A DNA stretch of 36,461 nt. It comes from Gnetum montanum. Its lineage: Eukaryota > Streptophyta > Gnetopsida > Gnetales > Gnetaceae. Positions 18,736 to 30,424 of the stretch are shown one piece after another. Position 1 is the stretch's first letter; each line of letters opens with the position of its first letter. Location of the stretch: contig MNCI01003660.1 in assembly GCA_015680685.1 (NCBI GenBank), positions 51,899 to 88,359 on the forward strand, in the 5' to 3' direction. Made by a program: the position numbers and the translations under genes. Under the pieces are notes generated by a model that had not been told where the DNA came from, ran no database searches, and saw only the letters and a program-made list of their open reading frames with translations.

Positions 18736-20176
18736 TGTTGACCTTTTGGTATGTCAAAATGTTATACATACCTTAAATCGAGAACACCTTAGCTAATGTT
18801 ATTGCAACCTTATCCCTAAGTGTGATGCCAAATTTGTTTATCAAGTTACAGTCTTTGATGAAGAATTGTGCTTCTCCTATCATGCAGAACACTGAAGGAA
18901 CCTCTATAGCCACTATTGATAATGTTCTTAAATAAGAGTGGTATGATGATATTAAGTTTTAGCTAATGCATGGTGAATCTCCATAGAACCTAACTGCATC
19001 TCAAAAGAACTCTATACCTAAAAGATCAAAATAATATGTCATCATAGTTAATAACACATTATGTCAAAGGTCCTATAATGGCATATTATTAGTATGCTTG
19101 GAAAAAATTGAAGCTCACATAATCCTTGAGCAAGTTCACAAGGATGTATGTGGGGGACATATAAAAACTAGAGCCATGGCTACAAAGATTAGATGATTAG
19201 GATACTATTGGTTCTATATAGAAAATGAATGCCTATAGAAGGTTAAAACTTGTGATACCTATCAATGTCATAGTAACTTAATATATGTTCCACCAATTGA
19301 GTTAAATACTAATTAGATCATGTGATCATTTCAACAATGAAAATTTACATTATTAGATCTATAATGCCTAATTCATCTGCAAAGCATAGCTTCATCATCA
19401 CCACAGCCAAATATTTTACAAAGTGGATTGAAGTTATTCCTTTGAGAAAAAAATCCCAAAAAATTTGTAAATTTATATTTGACAACATAGTGTCCTATTT
19501 TGGCATACCCTTAACTATAGTTATGAATAGTGAATCGTAGTTCAATAGCCAGGAAATGCAAGCCTTTTGTTAATAATTAAACATCAAAGATTTTTTCTAA
19601 TCACCATATTATCCATCAGATAATGGACACACCAAAGCTAGCAACAAAGTCATCATAAATCTCCTTAAATGAATGCTAAAAAATAGCAAACTCAAGTGAT
19701 ATGAATGACTCATGCATTGACTTTGAGCCTATAGAATAACCTTTAGGACCACAACTAATGCCACCCCATATAGCCTCTTTTATTGATCTAAAGCTATTTT
19801 ATCTCTTGAATTGTTGGTGCCATCCTTAAGGGTAGCTTTATTTGATTTCATCAATGATGAGTAGAATAAAGAGCTATGTATCATTAACCTTGATTCAATA
19901 GAGGAATAGTGAATACACATGCTGACCAACATCAAACAATATCAAGAGAGGCAGAAACAACAACAACATCATGATCTAAATAGGTAGAAAGTCAAAGAAG
20001 GAAATCTTATTCTTAAGGCCATTCACAAACATGTAGATGAGTTCTTGACTAATTGGAAAGCACCTTTCTTGATCACCAAAGCTTATGGAAACAAAGCATT
20101 TAGACTAGCAAACATGAATGGGAATGAATTGACCAATCTAATCAACCATTCCTATCGTAAACCTTATTATATGTAA
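18736..20176 (+). pseudogene. pol: Ty3/gypsy family A pol: RNase H tail and integrase
   Basis: It starts inside the RNase H tail with ENTLANVIATLSL (family ENT.ADALATLAS), then EWYDDIK (family WY.DIKQFL). The integrase zinc-binding region follows: ILLVCLEKIEAH, VHKDVCGGHIKTRAMA, GYYW, TCDTYQCH. The core reads AKYFTKWIEVIPL and FGIPLTIVMNSES, where the catalytic aspartate of the TDNG-type box is changed to N. SPYYPSDNGHTKASNK and YRITFRTTTNATPY follow. The C-terminal part has VPSLRVALFDF, KEGNLILK, NWKAPFLITKAYGNKAFRL and RKPYYM-stop at 20176, the usual gypsy end. Integrase inserts cDNA into the chromosome. There are many stops and several shifts, and RT and upstream parts are absent. Confidence 0.88.
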
Positions 20177-21280
20177 CACTAACCTGTTTTCCTATAGCCT
20201 TTGTTTGCAGGCCTAGATGAATGATTGACACTAATGACCTTTGTAGCCTATAGCAAGTGAGATTGTGTGACCACTCATCTCTCCTTTTTTTTTTGGCATG
20301 ATAACATTGTTACAAACTCTATATAAATTTGTGAAATAAAGTACATATTTTCATGTTTTATTAATTGTAACCAGTGATGGCTTGTATCTTTTTGCTGTAT
20401 CATGTGGCCTTATGCAATTTCTTATAATCACATGTATTCTTTGATTTGTTTTCTTATTTTCTTAGAGTCATGCTTACAAGGTGAGCTAGAAGTCATCACA
20501 AAGATGTGACTCATCATAGCATTGAGTTAGCACATGATTTCAATGTATGAGATTTAGTTAGCTTGTCCAACTATGTTAAGAGTGCTTACCTCACATCACC
20601 TTTTTTATTCCTCCTAATCCATATCCTCATAGCCAAAGTACAACCTTCCTTACCCTAATAGTAATGAAAACCTATGCTCGACATTCATGCATTATAGTCA
20701 TATGACATCTCCTTTGGCATGCTTCATCATCAAGTTCATTGAATATAATACATCTCATTCAGTGAGAAGACAAAACAAAATTCAACCTTCGAAATGAAAC
20801 TTAATGAAGGTTTTACCCCTTAAAAAAAGAAAAGGAAGAAGCAGATTGCTAAGAAAGCCAAGAGGCTAATGTAGCCTGAAGTCAATCAAATCAATGACTT
20901 TAAAACAAAAGAGCTGAGTCACCAAAGAAGCCCAATGATGGAGTGCTAGTTTCTCTAACACATCATCAAGTAACTAGTAGTTCAAGCATGAAGCATGAAG
21001 ATATTTTTAATTAGTACATGTCACCATCATACCATAACCATGATGTTAACATTTGGAATTTCTTTTTAACCCATGTAACCATTCCCCAATAACTAATATA
21101 GCCTTCATCTCATCCCAAACTCATAGCATTCCATCATGATCTTAGTTTACCATCATAAGTATTCCTTGGCATGGTTCGATAACTAGAGAATCAAATGTGG
21201 AGAGGAAGCATTGTGATGAACTTGTAGTAGTGTTTTGCATTCTTTGTTGATGTTTCTCAGGTCAATCCTCTAAACATAAA
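20177..21280 (+). other. Family A 3' internal non-coding region
   Basis: No gene. The segment matches the complement of 30412-31500 over its length, including TTTGATTTGTTTTCTTATT, GTGACTCATCATAG, AGGAAGAAG...AAGCCAAGAGGCTAATGTAGC and TCCTTGGCATGGTTCGATA. It is therefore a conserved long 3' untranslated part of the family. Confidence 0.7.
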
Positions 21281-21294
21281 TAAAGATAGACCAA
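21281..21294 (+). other. Family A polypurine tract region
   Basis: TAAAGATAGACCAA precedes the LTR start at 21295. The copy on the other strand reads AAAGAGGAGCCAA, better conserved. Confidence 0.5.
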
Positions 21295-22409
21295 TGAAAC
21301 ATCCCAAAGAAAAATTCATGTGTCAAAAAAAAAAGCCTAATAGTCAACAATTTGCATTGTAATTTGATGGAAGTTTAAAGGAAAAAATAATTACCTATTT
21401 TTCCATAAAAATTCCTATCCTATGACCTTGTTCTTACAAATTTTTAAATAATTTCTCATGTATAAAATGAATTTTATAACTCATATTCTGTAAATTTTAT
21501 TTAAGCCAATGTGTGAAGGATCAAAATGTAAATATGTTGCCAAAATTAGCAAGCAAAATAAAAAATTTTGGTGGCATATACATTGGATTTTGTGCCATGA
21601 AAATAGCCCAAATGTACCATTACATTTAGCAAGAAAATCTTCATCCATTGGTGGTTCATAGGCTACATAGTTTTGGATGGTGGAAATTGCCAAATATGCT
21701 ACATTTCAACGCCCAAAAGGTCAAAAAAATTAGTGTATGATATGCTACAAATTTTGGCAATCAAAAGCTTTGAAAATGTTGCAAAATTTGTCAAAAATCA
21801 TGGTGGAATCAAATCAATGAAAAATCAAAACATTCACAGGTTATTTAAGGCAAAATTTTTCATCATTTTAAGGACTTTTGAGTCATTTTTCTTTCAATCA
21901 AACTAGAGACTTTTAGGATAGAAAAAAAATTTAAAAGTCCATAGCCATTACCTAACCATTATAGATCATGAAATTAGAGGGCACATGTCATAAGCAAACA
22001 TTAAGAGTAGATTGATTCAAGAAGGACATGTGTAGATTCAGTGATAGAACATACCCTATCATCTATATTAAACATCAAAGATATTTTTATGTTCTTAGGT
22101 TTTTATAGCCTACAATCTATATTCCCTAAACCTTTGTTTTCATAGTGAATTTAATACAAAGTTGTAGTTTTCTTTATTTTGCTACATTATTTCATTCATT
22201 TTTCTATTCTCAAATCTCATGCTTCAACTACTATTTCATACATTTTTCATTTTTATTTTATAATAAAATAATAGGCTTCTAAGTCCTAAATCAATCAACA
22301 AGATCATTTGAGGTGGTTTGAATCCTTTCTGAGGCCCATTAGATCTAGAGTTAAATTGTTTTTCATCAAAATTTTTGATTCTCCAACACTGATTTTTTTA
22401 GCTGTTACA
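21295..22409 (+). mobile_element. Family A 3' LTR (copy 2)
   Basis: It starts TGAAACATCCCAAAG and ends ...CTCCAACACTGATTTTTTTAGCTGTTACA. It is homologous to 9815-10997 and to the complement of 29418-30411. It directly follows the family A 3' region, which defines it as the 3' LTR of the 18736-20176 pol fragment. Short frames inside (21481-21693 minus, 21673-21906) have no family. Confidence 0.75.
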
Positions 22410-23622
22410 ATTAGCTGTTGGAAAAATTGTTAGAGTTTTATCTAGTATCAAGTTTTGAGCCTCCAAGACCCCTTTTGATGCCCAAACTAAGGTTGAATGG
22501 TGTTGAGATGATATTGTGGAGACCATGAGGCTAGAGGATGATGTTGAACACTAATTAGAAATGTCAAGGAAGTGTGGTAAAGGTCCCAAGAATGGTGTTA
22601 GTAATACTTAGTCAAATTTTTGTAGTTTTGATGTTTCATGAACTTATTTAATGCTCAAATTAATGTTAAATATTACTAAGATAATCTTGAGAAGCTTGAG
22701 ATCCCTATTGATGTTATCAAATGATAAGCCTACATATGATAGATGATAAAATGCAGCTTTCCAACATGCTAATACTATCAATACTTATAAAAATTTTAAA
22801 CATTTTCTAGATTAACTTCTCTTACCTTTAGGATGACAAAAATAATTTTGAAATGTGCCAAAACAATGGTTTTAGGATCCTAATGAGCTTGCAAGCTAAA
22901 GGAAACCTACTAAATGTTAAAGTTGATGACTTGGAGAAGTGAGGACATCATCATGGTGATGTTGATGTTAATGTCACTTGCATAAGATAGAAAAAATCAT
23001 TGTCATAACTACCCAAATTACCCTTGAACTTACCAAAGCTAACATTTGAAGTACCAAAATAGATGTTAATTAATCATTGAAAAGCTTGAAAAGCCTAGAG
23101 ATGAGACAAGTTAATGGTAAGAGAAGTCCCAAAGGTGTTGAAAATTGTGATGATACTGCTAAAGCTAATGTTAGTACTAGAGTTAGAAAAATTATTTTGT
23201 CAAGTTCCCAAGGTCAAATTATTGAAATTCTCAAATTTGAATCTTGTGATGCTATAAGTGTATTGGATTAGCTATTTGAAGCCTTGCTAGGTTAAATTAG
23301 AGGCCAAAATGTAGTTTTGATATAGGTAACATGGATAGGATGGTTTAAGGCTATAGGTAACATGTCATAAGTGGTCAACGAGGAACATTAATGCATAATT
23401 CGCATAATCTCTAATGTTTAAAAAATTTTGATTCCTAAACCTTTTCAAGGTCACCAAGCTTATAGCTCATAAGCTAGGTTTTGAAATCAAATGGTTTTTA
23501 AAGGTCTTTGGAAGTTAGTAATATGTCCAATGATGTTGTCTTTAGGAATTTCATGCTTAAACTCCAATGGAGGAATGTCAAACCTACACTTAGTCTTGAT
23601 TCTTGTTGAACTGAAAAGTGGA
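22410..23622. other. Gene-free, degenerate ~190-bp tandem structure
   Basis: A recurring block of the type TTTRATGCYCAAAYTAATGTTRAAT...GAGAAGCTTGAGATC can be followed at about 22477, 22656, 22880 and 23050. This suggests a strongly diverged tandem repeat of roughly 180-200 bp. The 64-codon frame at 23077-23271 falls inside it and is not recognised as a gene. Confidence 0.4.
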
Positions 23623-24507
23623 TGTAACATTACCCCTTCTTGATGGATGATACTAAGGTTTTCAAGGAGGATCGATTAAGAAGAAAATGGATACATGATT
23701 GATGTTAAACTTATAAAAGAAAAGTAATAAGAGAAAAGAACACAAGGAAAGAATAATAGGATATTAATGATACACTAGTAACGAAAATAGTTTTATGTCA
23801 TAGAAGTGGGACATGGCTAGATCCTACACATAAGATGACCAAAGGGATCTCAATGATGATGTTCACACTTATCCCACTCAAGATCTCAACACACCCTTAT
23901 TGGAATACAACAAAATTAATTAATTCTGAATGATATGTTAATAAGAGAAAAGGATATGAGATAGGAAAAATGGAAAAATATGAGAGAGGAGATGAAAAAT
24001 AGAGTTTAAAAATGAGAAAATAATAAATAAAGGTGGGGGAGGGAGGAAGGATGAGAAAAAATAAGGAACATCATTTATACATCAATATGAGGTGCTATGC
24101 CATAGAACTAGGACATGGCTAAATTCCACACTCTAATGATGTGTATGCTAATTATTTGATAAAAGTACTTTTCTCCCAATCAAACTCAAGACATCCTCAT
24201 ATAGAATTAAAAATGATAGAAAACTCATTGCTTTATACATGAGGGAGATTACTAATAAATATCCTTACCATAGTATGTTGTGGGAAGAATTGTTAGTAGA
24301 ATGGGATAAGTAGAAATCAAGGGAGATAGAGGAAATTACATAAGAAAGATAGAGAAGTACTAGGAGGAAAATAGATAGAAAGAGAGAGAGGAAAAATGAA
24401 AAATCAAGATAAGGAGGAAATAAAAAATGGAAAGATGAAACTTAGATAAAGTAAGAGAAATGGTTATAGAAAATCTAAGATATATTATTATTATTACATT
24501 TGAAGGC
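23623..24507. other. Purine-rich flank of family C pol with a 301-bp direct repeat
   Basis: No gene. ATGTCATAGAAGTGGGACAT (23795) recurs as ATGCCATAGAACTAGGACAT (24096), each followed by a similar AATTCCACAC/GATCCTACAC and purine-rich tract, so two units of about 300 bp. It lies 3' of the minus-strand pol and may include that element's LTR. TGTAACATTACCCC at 23623 could be an LTR edge, but no partner was found. Confidence 0.4.
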
Positions 24508-24519
24508 TCAAATGTAATA
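24492..24519. other. Perfect 12-bp hairpin at the end of family C pol
   Basis: TATTACATTTGA (24492-24503) and TCAAATGTAATA (24508-24519) are exact reverse complements around the 4-base loop AGGC. It overlaps the stop of the minus-strand pol. Confidence 0.6.
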
Positions 24520-25945
24520 TCATTTAAGGTAAGCTTTGTTCACAAGATTGGGGTATTGATTTCCATCTAAGTTTGCCAAGTACAATGCTTTATTGTTAAG
24601 GATCTTGTTAATTTGGGGAGAACTTGGATGTTTTGGTATTAGAGAAATTCCTTAAGAAAAGGTCACCTTCCTTGATCTTCTTTAGTTTAACATAATCATG
24701 GAAATGATGCATAGCCTCTTGATGGTTCTAAATCTTAACTACTACTTGCTTATTATTTTCTTTAGGAATATCTATTTCAACATAGTGCAAGTTGTCATTC
24801 TTCTTAGTTGTTAATCAATTGTTCAAAGTTGCATGAAGACAAGGTACATCTAGGTCCATTAATAACATAGCCTTTGATTCATAATTAAGAATGAGTGGGA
24901 TTGAAAAAGTCATAATTTTAAAGGTGGTTCAATAGATACAAAGAGCATGGGATAATTGGGTATGCCAATTTTGTTGGTATTTATCAACTATAGTTTTGAG
25001 CAAATGGATAAGGGGTTTATTAGTTAACTTGTCTTGGTCATTGGATTGTAGGTAACATGAAGATGAAAATGACTAGGTGATTTGGTATTACTCACAAAAT
25101 TTGGCAAGTTCTTTGCTCTTAAATTAAGATCCATTATTAGTAACAATGTGTCGAGAATATAAAAATGAGTGATTATATGATCTAAGATGAAATGACAGAT
25201 GTACTTGGAAGTTATAGATTTTAAAGGAATAGCTTGAATCCACTTAATAAGATATTCTATAGCTATTAAGATAAATTGGAAACACATGAAAGAGAAAGAA
25301 TTAATAGAATCTATGAGATCCAGCCTCCACTTTTGAAAGGATCACATAATTTCAAAAGTCCTAAGCTCTTATGATGAAACATCAATAAGAGGATCATGAT
25401 GTTGATAAGTATTACAAATTTTAACTATTATGTAGGCATCTCTACACATCATAGGCCACCAATAATTAAGCAAAATAATATGAGTTATGAAAGATTTTAA
25501 GCCTAAGTAACTACCACATACACTTTAATGTACTTTTTCCTAAACTATTCATGCTTTGTCATAACTTACAAAATGTAGAAGAACACTTGATGTAGAAATA
25601 CATAAAAAAATATTAGGTTTAACAATATAAAAGTTTTGAAAGAATTTACAAATAATGTTTTTTATAATGTTAATAAGTGTTTAGGAGTTTCTTTGGTTTG
25701 CAAGTATTATATGATGTCTCGGTATTATTCATCTTCTTCAAGTTAACCAAGCCTACCTATTATGTGTTTGTGAAGGTTATTGGTGTTTCTTATGTTGAAT
25801 GAGTTAAATTATCCTTGAGAAAAGTAAGGTCAATGAGTAAATCAAACATAGCTAAAGCATCAGAAAGAATATTTTCTAAATGATGAATATGCGTTAGTAA
25901 ACATTCATCATATTGAGAAATCAAATTTTTGGCTAAGTTAAGATA
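24508..25945 (-). pseudogene. pol: Ty3/gypsy family C integrase
   Basis: Read on the minus strand. The zinc-binding region survives as NYWWPMMCRDAYIIVKICNTY (family YYWP.M..DA...V..C..CQ), near 25545-25390. The core has FILIAIEYLIKWIQAIPLKS (family FI..A.DYFTKW.EA.PL) and an FYILDTLLLIMDLN segment where IITDNG is expected, so the catalytic aspartate context is altered. The C-terminal part has DVPCLHATL, KIKEGDLFLRNF and LANLDGNQYPNLVNKAYLK followed by YYI and a stop at 24508-24510. Several stops and frameshifts are present. Sequence differs from the family A integrase, so it is a separate lineage. Confidence 0.85.
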
Positions 25946-26744
25946 ATGCTAAATGTGTTTAGCCTTGCAAGAATATTTATTATTTACTTAATATATGACT
26001 AATTAAGAATGATCAAAAATGAAAAGTCTTTTAATTTCTAATTAGAGTGCTACAAATAAACCTTGATTAAGACCTTATATTTAGCTATATTATTCATACA
26101 TGAAAAATTAAACTTATAAGTTTGATAAATAGGATCCATACCTTGGTGATGAAGAACAGAAGCTATACTAAAACCTTGAGCAATGTGGTCACCATCAAAA
26201 TGTAAGTATGAGTTAAAATCCATTTATGTCAATATTATAATTAGAATAGGAATTCTTTTTCTGACTTGGCTTCTTAGGTAAATGTTGATTAGTGATAACA
26301 GAAGGCTCTAATAGTGGGACTAATGTAAGGGGACCTAGCTTTAATAGAGTGTTGGACAAGATAGGATAAATCAAACTCAGTAAGTAGTGTTTTTTATTTT
26401 ATCATGTAGATGTTGTTATAGGGAATGGTAGTAATAGATTATAAGATGTTATTTTGATACATGACATGAATCTTTGCCCCTAGTAAATAATGTTTTCATT
26501 TCCTAATAGAAAAGATAAGGCTCAAAAAAATTTCACATCTATGTAGCATGTTTCATAGTTACAAAAAAGGTCAAAAATGTAGTACATAGAAAGATCTATA
26601 CCATCTTTGTTCCATTGGCAAAGAATGATTGTAATAGACTAATTAGACTTAGAGAGGTAGAAGTAGAAAAGAAGGTTGAATTAAAGAGAATGAATTGGTA
26701 AGAGTGTCCTGGATCACATTGAAGACATTTTGACAATTCAAGTC
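25946..26744 (-). pseudogene. pol: Ty3/gypsy family C RNase H
   Basis: It continues pol on the minus strand between RT and integrase. Recognisable pieces: DLNCQNVFNVIQDTL (family W...CQ.AF..IK..L), KHYLLGAKIHVMYQNNIL (family RQYLLGHKI..MT..NPLKY), LLTEFDLSYLVQHSIKARS (family LL.EFDL.YV.QKSIKG), then a second RNase H fold segment DFNSYLHFDGDHIAQGFSIA with CMNNIAKYKVLI (family CTNN.AEYEAL). It has many stops. RNase H removes RNA from the RNA-DNA hybrid during reverse transcription. Confidence 0.78.
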
Positions 26745-27931
26745 CTAGTTGAAGGTAGTTGATTTCTTAAGAAGGTGATAAAGAGGATGAAATTGATTAG
26801 TTAGATTACATATGAAATGATGAATGGATTTGAGTCTACCTTGTAAGATGTACATGTACTTTATATATTTAGATGGTGGAAGGTTCATGATTACCTTAAC
26901 TTTATCAGGGTTTACCACAATATCATTAGGTGAAACTAGAAATCCTAGCATTTTCCCTATTTCTACATCAAACAAAGGTTTACTTTTTAGGATTAATTTA
27001 GAGGTTATACTCATTGCATTGGGGTAGGATTATGTCTAGATCCATGGGATGATTGGTTGCTATGATAAAATTAATAACATGATCATCCAAATAATCATTA
27101 ATTGTTTTGAACATCATGTTACTAAAGATGAAGATCATGGATCATTTGTATGTTTCTCCAAAATTTTTAAGTTGAAAGACATCTTTGTGTAGAAAAACAT
27201 TTCTCATGGAATCATAAAAGTGGTTAAATGTTGATGTTCAAGGTTGATTTGAATTTAATTGTATCTTAAAAAGCCATCCATAAAACTAAGCCATGACCTA
27301 CTATTATGTTTATAGGTTTATCAATGTTGGATAATGGAAAGTTATCTTTTAGTGTTAACTTATTGAGATCATAAAAATTGATGCCTATTATAATGGATCC
27401 ATTTTTCTTAGATACAATGACCATGTTGGATACCTAATAAGAATAGTCTATAGGATGTATGAAACCTAAATTATAGAGCTTTTTGATCTCTTTCTTAATA
27501 GCCAAGGCTAAGTTAGGTTTGATTTTTTAGGCTTTTTATTTGACTCATTTGGAACCTTGCTTAAGAATGATGGTATGTTACACCAAAGTTTGGCCTAAAT
27601 CAAGCATGTTATCATAGCCCTATGTGAAGTTGATAACATTTTTTCTAAGTGTTTGTATGATGGATTCCTTGATGTTTTTAGATAAGTTTACCCTTATTTT
27701 AAGATTATTTTTTGTATTTTTGTGATTGGTAATGGTGAGTTCTAGAAGAGGGTCATGAGGGAGGACTAGCTCATGGTCCAAGAAAGGAAGATTAGCTTGT
27801 GAAATTAAATATTCCTTGGTAATATTGAGTGTCAAAATTATAGAACCTATGGGGTCTAAGAGGTCTATGAGAGATAAATCGATCAAATATTTGTTAAGAG
27901 GCTTATTGAGTTGGCCATGGGGCCCATCCAA
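26745..27931 (-). pseudogene. pol: Ty3/gypsy family C reverse transcriptase
   Basis: On the minus strand from 27931: a pre-RT segment with NLSKNIKESIIQTLRKNVIN (the family region before the YEDM box), then LALAIKKEIKKLYNLGFIHP, VSNMVIVSKKNGSI (family VSN.VPV.KKDGSIR) and DLNKLTLKDNFPLSNID. The catalytic box is retained as YLDD (complement of 27082-27093). GKMLGFLVSPNDIVVNPDKV and GRLKSIHHFI follow. Stops and frameshifts inactivate the gene despite the intact box. It forms one decayed pol with the RNase H and integrase entries downstream on the same strand. Confidence 0.88.
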
Positions 27932-29417
27932 GGTGAATGATTTGTGTAGTTAGCAAAGGTTGATGGGATCTATGATCTACAATCATAAGGAAAAGGATGT
28001 TTACTTGGGAAGGAGCATGAAAAAATCCTAGAGTTAAAAACATTTACAAATGAATGTATGAGATAGAGCTAGCAAGATTTAGAAAAAGTTTCTAAGTCAT
28101 GAGAGAGGAGATATTTCAAAGATTTTTATGTTTTTAGGATTTTTAAGTTAGTCTTTATGTGCAATGTAGAGTTTGAGCATGTGCAAGAACTACTTGGACA
28201 AGGTAGGTTGGGTCCCAAGGCATGTTGTAATATCATTGGATAATTTCAAGATTGTAGCCTATGATTTACATAGGAGACTAATACAGTGATATGAATTTCA
28301 CATTAGTATTTCTTAGGAATGTATGATCCCACGTTCGTGAAGGAGACATAGAAAAAACTAAGGGAAAGATGAGGAGAAGATAGAAGAGATAAAAGATAAA
28401 GTGTGAGGAGAAAGAGATATTTTGGCATTTTGGATTTTGCAAGTTGGAAGAGAAGGGAGGAAGAGTTTAGAGACTTGCTACTAGGGTGGAGAATGGTATT
28501 GCATGAAGATAAGAAAAAGGGGATACATGACAATGGGGTAAGTAGGTTCTACTAGGGGACACATGGTGGTGGGGATAAGAGTTCTAGGAAGAAGCAAGAT
28601 GTAATGCCTTTAGAACCTAGGTGAGTTTTTCTTTTCTACCTTTATTGTATTTTTCATTGATTTTTATCATTTTTGCAATGAAAAAAGATAAGGAGCAAGG
28701 AGTGCAAGATGTGCTTGCATGTGGATGATGCTAGTGGAGTTTACAGTGGCCTCCATTACTAGTAGTCATACTAGCCATTGTGTTGCATGTGCATAGCATA
28801 TTGAAACATTGGTAATCATGGTAGTATAGGCATCACACGATGTAGGGCTCTTAGGATAGAGAAAAATTGAAAGAGAGAAAATCTAATACTAGTATTTTTT
28901 TTAAGAAAGAAAAGATGAAGGGAAATGATAGATTTGTGATCTTAGAAAGTAGATATACCATTTCCAAGGGTAGATTCAAGCATGTGGGTGCAAGCTGTGG
29001 AGGGGGATGACACTCCATAGTACCCAGAAGAACCAAAATGATGAATTTTATAATGTGAGGATTTATGAGTTTTATGGATTTTTCTACTAACAATGGAAAA
29101 AAGAGAAAAGTATGAAGGTAGGACATGAGAGGAAAGCACACACAAAGAGAGAAGGTAATGTTGATGAGTGATTGGTAGAAGGGGATATGATAGGGATAGG
29201 GGGTTCATAGTGTAGAATCCATATTTTTTTTTTTAAAAAAAGACATTTTAAATAATGACATGATGAGAACATGATAGTGCTCAACACTATTGGCATGTAG
29301 CATTACTAGCACATAGTGATGTGTGAAGTAGTTTGATGGTTGATTAGTACTAGTGAACGTTGTCATAGGTTGTGTACCTTTTCCCTCATTTTTTTAATTG
29401 TGGAGCTTAAAAGACTT
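27932..29417. other. Region upstream of family C pol, no recognised gene
   Basis: Expected site of gag/protease and 5' LTR of the minus-strand family C element, but none is recognisable. Sequence is purine-rich on the plus strand. Minus frames at 28303-28533, 28851-29141, 28942-29208 and 29087-29296 are Leu/Ser/Phe-rich translations of that bias, not genes. Confidence 0.45.
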
Positions 29418-30411
29418 AATGATGTAAAAAATCGATGCTAGAAATCAATAGAATCTACACAAAATAGTTTCATCTCAAGATTCATGATCCTCAAAAAGGA
29501 TTTGAGGCATCTTAGGTGGTATTGCCAATCACCTAAGGACTTATGAGGGTTTGTTACCAAGATAAATAAGTGAAATAGGTAAGTGAACAATAAATTCAAC
29601 ACTAGACCTATGAGAAAAAAGAGGCAATTTAGAAAATTTATGAAAATTATGGCAAAAAATTGCAAATTTCTATATTAACTCTGCAAAGTACAAGGTGAGA
29701 AAGTATAAAGTTTGGAATTTTGATTGTTCCACAAGTCATTGTAAAAATGATGTTGGAAATTTGGCTCGCAGATTGGCAATGTGTATCCCATAGTCTTAAA
29801 TGTGTATACTCTATTTGATCTACTTTCATATGAAACTACAACAAGCTCTCAATTTTCATGTTAATCTACACTAAAATGAAAAAAATGTATATGGACTCTC
29901 AAATCTACTCCAAAAGTTTCAAATGATTGAAAAGTCCCCTTGGTCTCTCTATTAACAATATTTCCCAAAAAAGATCCTGAAAAAGGTGTAGATTCTTAGT
30001 TTTTATAAACCATAATTTGTCATTACTTTGTTGATCATATTTTTCAAGGTGTCCTAGATAGTTACATCGCATTTTTTGGTCATTTTCATGGCCCAAAACT
30101 ATAGCATTTTTTGCATCTATGTTTTTGACTAATCTGAACTCAGTCACAACATTTTTGGTAGCATATTTAACAATTATAGGCTCAAATATGCTAGCTTAAT
30201 GAAATTTATAGCTTATCTGATAGTGTAGGCCATGAATTTCATTTTACATGTTTAAAATGCTTTTGAATTTTTTTAAAACAAGGTAATAAGATGAATTTTA
30301 AAAATAATTTCAAGGCATGTATTTTTTCTCTTGAATCCAATCAAAATTACAATTATAATTTGGTTATAAGGCTTTCTTGTAGAAAATTGTAATTTTCCTT
30401 AAGGTGTTTCA
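29418..30411 (-). mobile_element. Family A 3' LTR (copy 3)
   Basis: On the minus strand it starts TGAAACACCTTAAGG (30411 downward) and ends ATCGATTTTTTACATCATTA (to 29418). Shared landmarks with copies 1 and 2 include TGTAAAATGAAATT, AAATCCTTTTTGAGG and the terminal T-run. It follows the family A 3' region and PPT. Frames in it (29438-29665, 29647-29829, 29905-30147, minus) are not genes. Confidence 0.75.
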
Positions 30412-30424
30412 TTGGCTCCTCTTT
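30412..30424 (-). other. Family A polypurine tract (copy 3)
   Basis: AAAGAGGAGCCAA on the minus strand directly before the LTR. It is the best preserved PPT of the family in this window. Confidence 0.6.

Noticed and set aside
23623-24522. Family C 3' LTR starting at TGATATTAC (24522, minus)
   Set aside because: That sequence is still coding for the pol C-terminus (YYI-stop), and no purine tract precedes it.
28303-29296. Cluster of minus-strand Leu/Ser/Phe-rich frames
   Set aside because: They are translations of a pyrimidine-biased strand, overlap in several frames and have no motifs.
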